A stretch of 38,232 bases of DNA from Haplosporangium gracile. Its lineage: Eukaryota; Mortierellomycota; Mortierellomycetes; Mortierellales; Mortierellaceae. The DNA lies in the NCBI GenBank assembly GCA_015499985.1, contig JAAAUF010000314.1, positions 1 through 38,232 of the forward strand, written 5' to 3'. The position numbers and the translations under genes were made by a program. Shown here one piece after another: positions 32,504-38,232 of this stretch. Within the stretch, counting starts at the first letter, position 1, and every line of letters begins with the position of its first letter. The notes under the pieces were generated by a model. That model saw only the letters and a program-made list of their open reading frames with translations. It ran no database searches and was not told the DNA's origin.

Positions 32504-32723
32504 TGGCTTTTGGAGAGAGTAGGGAGTAGCGAATAAACGAAGTTGTGTGTTGTTTTTGGAGAGAGACAGGTAAAAGAGTGTGTATGCGAAGCTATGTACA
32601 AGTCGGGCTGAAGAGTCCATCCTTCCCTCCCCTCCCACTTGTTATTCTTGAGGTAACAGTAGTAGTAATGATTGTGAATGTTCAAAGAAGAAAAAAAACA
32701 AATTGATGGTATCGGTAGCGGAT

Positions 32724-33212
32724 TTAGAGCAAGCGGACCATTTGGCGACCATCCTTGGTGACCAAGGAATCAGCATTGTACAGCTCCTCGTACTCGGCAT
32801 AGGCGCCCTCGACATGGGGGTGGTCCTTGAGGACAACATCCTTGGCGCGGATGACATGGGGGACAGCGGACTCGAAGGCAGTCTGGTTGGGGAAGAAGAA
32901 CTCTTGGGACTTGCGGCGCGCAGAGTTGGCGTTGGCCATGGAGGAGAGGATCTCGGCGAGGACGTTACCGTCGTCAAAGGAGGAGGTCGAGGAGGCCGAA
33001 GGGGAGAGCATGGGAGGGGTCGAGGGAGGGGAGATGGCCGAAGCGCGCTCGAGTCGACGGCGGTCAGAGGTGGGGATCTCGATGGACAGAGGCGAATAGG
33101 CATAGGCGGCGATCTTTGAGGAGGCGGCAGAGAAGACGGAGGGCTGGGTCTTGGGTCTGCTGCTGTAGAAGAGACCGGTGGCGATGATAGCGGAAGTGAT
33201 AATGACAGTCAT
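32724..33212 (-). CDS. Small orphan protein with N-terminal hydrophobic segment
   Basis: Intronless, 162 residues, not recognised. The first 16 residues (MTVIITSAIIATGLFY) are hydrophobic and could be a signal anchor or a mitochondrial-type insertion signal. A Ser/Pro-rich linker with RRRLERAS at about 51-58 follows. The C-terminal ~60 residues look folded and charged: FFFPNQTAFESAVPHVIRAK, then KDHPHVEGAYAEYEELY, ending near GRQMVRLL. A real gene is supported by balanced amino-acid use over the whole frame, a TATA box about 180 bp upstream (33391-33398), and a pyrimidine-rich leader just before the ATG. No catalytic motif is seen. It may be lineage-specific. Confidence 0.7.
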   Translation of the reverse strand: MTVIITSAIIATGLFYSSRPKTQPSVFSAASSKIAAYAYSPLSIEIPTSDRRRLERASAISPPSTPPMLSPSASSTSSFDDGNVLAEILSSMANANSARRKSQEFFFPNQTAFESAVPHVIRAKDVVLKDHPHVEGAYAEYEELYNADSLVTKDGRQMVRLL

Positions 33213-33390
33213 TTTTGTATTCGTGGATGTAACTAAAAGTGAGGTGTGAAGATGAAAGGATTCGGATTAGGGCTGGGGGGTGAGTAAAGGGTGTAGAAAG
33301 AGGGAAGAGTTAAAAGAGATGTATGAAGGAGAAGAGTGGAGAAGAAGAAGAGGAAAGAAAAGAAAAGAAAAGGGTGGCAAAAAAAACCTT

Positions 33391-33398
33391 CTTTTATA
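33391..33398 (-). promoter_or_regulatory. TATA box of the orphan gene at 32724-33212
   Basis: TATAAAAG on the minus strand, about 180 bp upstream of the ATG, followed by purine-rich plus-strand DNA (pyrimidine-rich leader). Confidence 0.6.
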
Positions 33399-34985
33399 CA
33401 CTTTTAGAAGGTGATGACTCTTTTACTTTTCATAGTTCACTTTCGCACACTCAAAATGGCGAAATGTGGGGAAGTCTTTGCACCTTGGACACACAACGCA
33501 CCAAACCCTTTTTTCCTTTTGGTTTGCAGGCAATTCATCTACTGCCGCCGTCATTTCTCAGTGCTCAACAAAAAAATAATAAGTTGGGTGTATATTCATC
33601 TGCCCTTCTGCTTTTATTTTCTTCTCGTTGTTCATCTTCTCCAGCCAGTAGCCTAAAAGTACAGTAAAATGGTCTCGACGTACTCACGATTGTAAACAAA
33701 GGGGAAAATTCCATCTGGCATAACGCGCACACAAAAGGGCTAGCGTCCTTCCTTTCTTCGTTTTCTTGCTGTTCTCGCTGGAATTTGAACCAATCACAGG
33801 CTTTCAATGAGGCTGGTCCGTCAGTCTGACATTTCACTTTTGTAGCAGTCAGTGCTGCCCGTCAAGCTGCAAACCTGCCTACTCTTCATCATGGCATAAT
33901 AATTGCCCCATCGCCACCTTGCGATACTCTTGCTATGTTTTCAGTATGACTGCTGTCCATAAATCATAAGAAAAAGTGAGGCTCATCCTTTAACCCGATG
34001 TCCCATACGAACAAACACAAATAAAGACATGAAGATGTCTCATATCGTCATCATCGTAATTAGACACCCACTAGGAGCAGGGATGTGCGGTGGCTTCCTT
34101 CAGGCGTTTGGTCGATCTCCCTTGTTTGAATCCCATCAAACAATTGTATGCATCCAAGTCGAGTATGGGGGAAGAGTTAGAAGAGGAGGTAAAGAGTTTC
34201 ACTCGATATTCTAGCTACACTGGTGGTTGAAATATAGGTCAAAAGAATGCTTCCTTTTGCGTATCATCCACAAAAAGCTGTGGCTTCTTCATCTTCTTCT
34301 ACTTCTTTTTTCATTCACCCATGTTCCCATGATCCAATCGGGCAAACCGCTTGAACGATCATTCAGCAAGAGCTACTCAATATTCATCCCTCTTCAATAA
34401 GAACGTATCAATAACAAAATCAATAACAATAAGCATAAAGCAATCGGCCATTATTTTGCCTTTTCTCGATGATGCTTACTTTATTGCTTGGCCGCTTTGA
34501 TAGATGTAATGTGATGGATTGTGTAAACGAATGAGGGAAAACGTGGGGCGATGACAATGGGAATATTCATGACAATGGTGTCAACAATGACGCTGCTGTT
34601 GAAGGATTACAAAAAGTCGTTAAAAATACACAAAACAAGAGGGCACAACATGGGCGAAGCGGAGGGGGCAATGCGCAGCTCACGCAGTCAGGTTGATTAT
34701 TCAGTCGCTTCTGCTAAGTCAGCAAACTTACTGAATAAAAGAATACAAAGCATACTTGTTCCTGAGTAGACATGACATGTCATGGCCTTTGGGTCGCCGG
34801 TCGGTCCGTTCAAAAAACTAACACTCGATCACCTCAGCGAACCGAAGCACCGGAGAAAAAAGAGAGAAGCAACTCTCCCATAAACAACAACAGCGCGCCA
34901 AGAAAAGGACTCGCTTGGTTCCTGTCCCTCCTCCCTTTTTTTCCTTTAAAAGTCTGATATCTAAACGTTTGTTGAATGTTAAACC

Positions 34986-35050
34986 CTTTCTTTCTTTCTC
35001 TCTCTTTCTCTCTCCCTCTCTCTCCCTCTCTTCTCTCTCTCTCTCTCCTC
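34986..35050 (+). repeat. Pyrimidine (CT)n-rich tract
   Basis: About 65 bp of almost only C and T, mostly CTCT units. It is not next to any plus-strand gene. Confidence 0.9.
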
Positions 35051-35150
35051 ACATTCTTCGTGCACTGACATGGCTATTTTCGTATCAAAAATGAAGAGGA
35101 AAAAAGAGAGCAAGCAGCCAGACATGTGCTTCGCATTCCACCCGATTTTC

Positions 35151-35176
35151 CGCTCGCTCGCTCGCTCGTTCGTTCG
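35151..35176 (+). repeat. TCGC/TCGT tetranucleotide repeat
   Basis: About six copies of GCTC/CGTT-phase TCGC units, changing to TCGT at the end. Confidence 0.9.
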
Positions 35177-36727
35177 TATTTTTTGCTAATTAGGTTTGCA
35201 CGGGCGGCACACAACAGGCATGCGCGCGTATGTTGACTCGCATTAAAAAATCAAGCCTCATTGCGCTATACTCACTTTGACAACAATATCCATCTACACC
35301 TCTTCCTTTTTCGTAGTGCGTCTACGCGGTTGACAGAAACAAGTTGCCAGCATACGAGGTTTCTTGGCCGAGGAGGTGTGATACCTGTCGACAGCAGTAA
35401 TACGGTCCCTCCCCACCATTCTACTTACTCCTCCCATTTAACCCATCCCATTCGATCCCCACTTCCGTCTCACATGTGGTACATTCGTCATCGTTTCTCT
35501 CTCTCTCTCTCTCTTTTAGGTCTTCTTGTTCAGTTTTGCTCCTTGGATGCGTATTTCTTCCTTTCATCCTTCCTTTCTCTTTCTTTCGTTCTCTCTTTTC
35601 CTTCTTCCTCTTCCACCCTGCATCTATCGCATGACCCATTGAGATGATCGAAGCAGCTCTTGGAAGCTCGCTTCTTCTTTCTTAAAAATTGTCCGGCTGA
35701 CCATATACGCAATGCACGTTTTTATCGGGGGGTTTTTTTTTTTAGTTTCCAAATATGCAAAAAATATGCTTATGATCTGACCACTAGCTTGTCTAACCAA
35801 CCAACCCAGCATTAACTTTCTTTTCCTTGCAAAGGGGTGCATCCACAAAAATAAAGAGTTCAACAATTCAACAATAAGCAACAGCTTTTGGATCAAGAAA
35901 GAGAGAAAAGGTGGCACAGGAGGTTCATGTTTGTTTCAAGCTATCTATTCATCGATGCATGCTAAAAAAAAAATGGCAAAAAGGAAAACAAGCAGAAAGT
36001 AAAAAAGGCACAGAGGACCGTTGAATCCCATCCAATCAACTTGCCCACGATTCCCCCTTTTAGGAAGAGTCTTCAGGCGGAAAATTCTCTAGTCAGGAAT
36101 GGGCTTCTTTGTAGGCTACCGTTACTTTGATTGTTGTTTGTGAGAAAAAGCAAGGCTGCTCTTGCAGAAACATAAAAGGCGCTGGTTGCCTCTTAAAAAA
36201 ACGCAATCTTTATTGTGTTGCTTTCCTTCTTATTCAACATTATTTTGCACATGAGTCACTTCATCTACACAAACACACCAGAAAACAAAAGAATGCAATT
36301 GGAACTAAAGAAACAGAAAGAGCAATTGTCATGAAAATGAAAGGTACAAAAAAAATGAGATGTATTGCGAATTGTGAGATATTTTTTTAAAAGAGCTCTA
36401 ATACTTTCTATTAAAAAAAAATGGATCATTATCTATGCGTGCATGCTGTGTATGTACTGTGGGAGTAGTGCCGCATTAAGAAGGGAAAAAAAACTGGAGA
36501 AGACGAAAATGCAGGTGGAGTCATCCTACGTGTGGGGAAGGAGAGCATCAAGGTTGAACTTGAATGGGGTATATGGGTGTGTGTGATTGCGTTGAAAAGG
36601 TGGGGTAGACAGAGACTCCGAAATGGAGGTGGTGCTCTTTCCACGGATCGGCTCCAGGAAACGAAAAAAAAAATAATTCAGGACCTGACGTAAAGAGGAT
36701 CCCTGATCGAAATCTTTAGATGGGTGT

Positions 36728-36976
36728 TTACTTGTTGGGGGTCCAGTAGACGACCTCATCCTTCAAGAGGTGCGAGACACCAGCGACAACAGTAGTGCTT
36801 CCGAGAACGGCATAGGCGACTGCCTTAGCCGTCTTGGCTCCGTTAGCGGTTGTAGAGGTAGTAGCAGAAGCGACGGTGTGGTTGATGGCGACGGCAGCGT
36901 TAGCCCTGGCTGAGCTTGAGATGAGACGCTTGGCGACGGTGGTGGAAGTAGTAGAGGCGCGGATCATCGACATCAT
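36728..36976 (-). CDS. Small putative mitochondrial membrane protein
   Basis: Intronless, 82 residues (81 or 79 if one of the next Met codons, at 36973 or 36967, is used). The N-terminus is Ser/Thr/Arg-rich without acidic residues and has RLISSSAR, typical of a cleavable mitochondrial presequence. One hydrophobic segment follows (about AVAYAVLGSTTVVAGVSHLL), then a short tail ending EVVYWTPNK. Presequence plus one membrane span plus a short exposed tail is the layout of small respiratory-chain or ATP-synthase accessory subunits, but I do not recognise the family. A TATA box lies about 160 bp upstream (37136-37143). No introns or frame breaks are seen. Confidence 0.65.
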   Translation of the reverse strand: MMSMIRASTTSTTVAKRLISSSARANAAVAINHTVASATTSTTANGAKTAKAVAYAVLGSTTVVAGVSHLLKDEVVYWTPNK

Positions 36977-37135
36977 TTTAAATGTGTGTGGTGTAGTGGT
37001 TGGGTTGAGTTGTGAGTAGAGTGAGTGAAGTGGTTTTGATTTGGGTTCTTCTGTGAGGAAGCGAGTGCTGGTGTTGTTGTGGCTGTTGAGGATTGTTTGT
37101 TTGTATCGAAGAGAAGAAAAAGAGAATGGCCATGC

Positions 37136-37143
37136 CTTTTATA
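37136..37143 (-). promoter_or_regulatory. TATA box of the small mitochondrial protein gene
   Basis: TATAAAAG on the minus strand, about 160 bp upstream of the ATG at 36976. Confidence 0.6.
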
Positions 37144-38150
37144 CCTTTGAGCTATGACACATCGCCTAAAAAAACAAGTACGCACGCTGAGTGACTGACT
37201 GGTTGGGCTTATGACTAAACATCCAAAATTAGAACCTCGACCTCTGGACACGAATCACTGGGATGTAGAGGGCAAGGAGAAAAGATAACGGTTCAGTCCC
37301 CCCCCAAGAGCGGACCTTCTTACCACGTTGTTCCAGAGGTGCGATATGAGGGGATTAGGCACTCGAAAACACCCCGATCAATTCTCCTGGCTGGACTGAG
37401 CTGAGCGAGACCCCGACCGAGGTCAAAAATGGACCGATTGGATGAATTATGAAAAAAAAGAGCGCAAGGTATGAAAGAAAAGAACTTTATTAGGCACTCT
37501 CGCTCGCTCGCCTGGCTTGGTTTGAACAGACAAGGCTGCCAGAAAATGGTGTCAGCCTTCAGTGTTCTTACACACCTTATTTCGAAGAAGTGAGTCTAGT
37601 TGGACTCTTCTTTGAGTTGACCATTCGCAAAAAACAGACAAAAGACAGATAGGCATGAGTTTCATGATCACCGTTTAATTGTCCTAACTCTGCATTCCTG
37701 TGACAGATTGTAAGGAAAAAGGGACAGTGAAAGAAACGAGTTAGCGAGGGAGAGAAGCTACGTGTACTTTAGCAAGCAAGGACAAATAATAGTGTGAAAT
37801 GGTGCAATGTTCTATGCTTTTCAACCAAGCCTCTCTCTTCGGCAGTACTGTGTCTTCACTCTAAGAAGCTATGGGTTCTTACCCACTTTCATCGATGATT
37901 CCATCATCAGTGTGCTGTTGTCCTTATCTCTCGATTCTTTGATCGATCGTTTCGCTTTGATATAAAAAATGGGGTGTGATGGAGAAGTGAGATAATCTCA
38001 TATAAACACATTGGCATGGTGAGCGGACTTATTCTGCTCCAGGATGCGATCCTCTCTATCTCCCCTCGTCTCTCTTTCGTGTCTACTTGGCAATTGAAGC
38101 TATCTCGAAAGTCGACAGTTGGGCTTGCCATTCTTGGAGGTGTTTTCTGG

Positions 38151-38178
38151 TTGTTTATTGTTTATTGTTTATTGTTTA
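38151..38178 (+). repeat. 7-bp tandem repeat (TTTATTG)4
   Basis: Four near-perfect copies of the heptamer, the last ending TTTACTG. It is probably non-coding. Confidence 0.9.
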
Positions 38179-38232
38179 CTGTAACGTTTCCCCTCATTCT
38201 GCGCACTGGCCGATAATGACGATGGTGATGTT

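Larger units (their letters stand above)
29335..32723. other. 3.4-kb interval upstream of the repeat precursor, mostly spacer
   Basis: Besides the promoter and miniature element listed separately, no gene is seen. The interval has many A/T runs and short open frames of low complexity, pyrimidine-rich DNA near 31050-31200, and an 8-bp tandem repeat at 32454-32503. The last part holds the 3' flank of the orphan gene at 32724. Confidence 0.55.
33213..36727. other. 3.5-kb spacer with CT and TCGC repeats
   Basis: No gene seen. Notable sequences are the pyrimidine tract at 34986-35050, a TCGC/TCGT tract at 35151-35176 and pyrimidine-rich DNA near 35490-35640. Short reading frames show no recognisable motif. 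The first part is the promoter of the orphan gene at 32724. Confidence 0.55.
36977..38232. other. Right edge of the window, no confirmed gene
   Basis: The first ~200 bp is promoter for the small mitochondrial protein. The rest shows no recognisable coding region. A 66-residue plus-strand frame near 38016-38216 owes its hydrophobic end to the TTTATTG repeat. A gene running off the right edge cannot be excluded. Confidence 0.5.

Noticed and set aside
10153..37850. Scattered ACAGTAC/GTACTGT heptamers
   Set aside because: About seven seen against roughly five expected by chance on both strands; not significant.
38016..38216. 66-codon hydrophobic plus-strand frame at the right edge
   Set aside because: Its hydrophobic end comes from the TTTATTG repeat; no further support.

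Overview
The window reads as nuclear DNA of a filamentous fungus. Most long genes carry short GT-AG introns, genes lie on both strands with long non-coding gaps, and leaders before start codons are strongly pyrimidine-rich on the coding strand. The gene set (BMS1, MRS2-type CorA, PEX11, tetraspanin, GT2 polysaccharide synthase, RING/TRAF and F-box/LRR proteins) and the tract-rich, intron-containing architecture suit an early-diverging lineage such as Mortierellomycota/Mucoromycota. That placement is inference, not proof. No rRNA, tRNA, CRISPR array, operon or prokaryotic feature was seen.

Layout. Positions 428-12871 hold four minus-strand genes: a RING plus TRAF-type zinc finger protein, a PEX11 peroxisome division protein, a large F-box/leucine-rich-repeat protein, and an MRS2-type mitochondrial magnesium channel. 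MRS2 and BMS1 (plus strand, to 17310) are divergent and share a 460-bp purine-rich promoter region. BMS1 is convergent with an intronless family 2 glycosyltransferase (17548-19377). A 4.3-kb gene-free stretch of microsatellites and homopurine tracts follows. Then comes a five-exon plus-strand tetraspanin (23685-26885), convergent with the most unusual gene of the window: a 690-residue secreted precursor with seven Lys-Arg sites and three tandem W/G/K-rich units, each ending KKWxKR (27262-29334). The last 9 kb is sparse: two small intronless minus-strand orphan genes (32724-33212, 36728-36976) and repeat-rich spacer.

The conserved genes are unrelated housekeeping functions: ribosome assembly, mitochondrial Mg2+, peroxisome division, ubiquitin ligation and cell-surface polysaccharide. 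They do not form a pathway. The intronless minus-strand genes between 27 and 37 kb share a design: short or low-complexity product, no introns, and a TATAAAA box about 160-190 bp upstream of the start codon. This contrasts with the intron-rich housekeeping genes, where no such box was seen. The best candidate for something undescribed is the Kex2-processed repeat precursor. Its promoter also carries four AGGGG pentamers, and a 91-bp mariner-like inverted-repeat remnant lies upstream.
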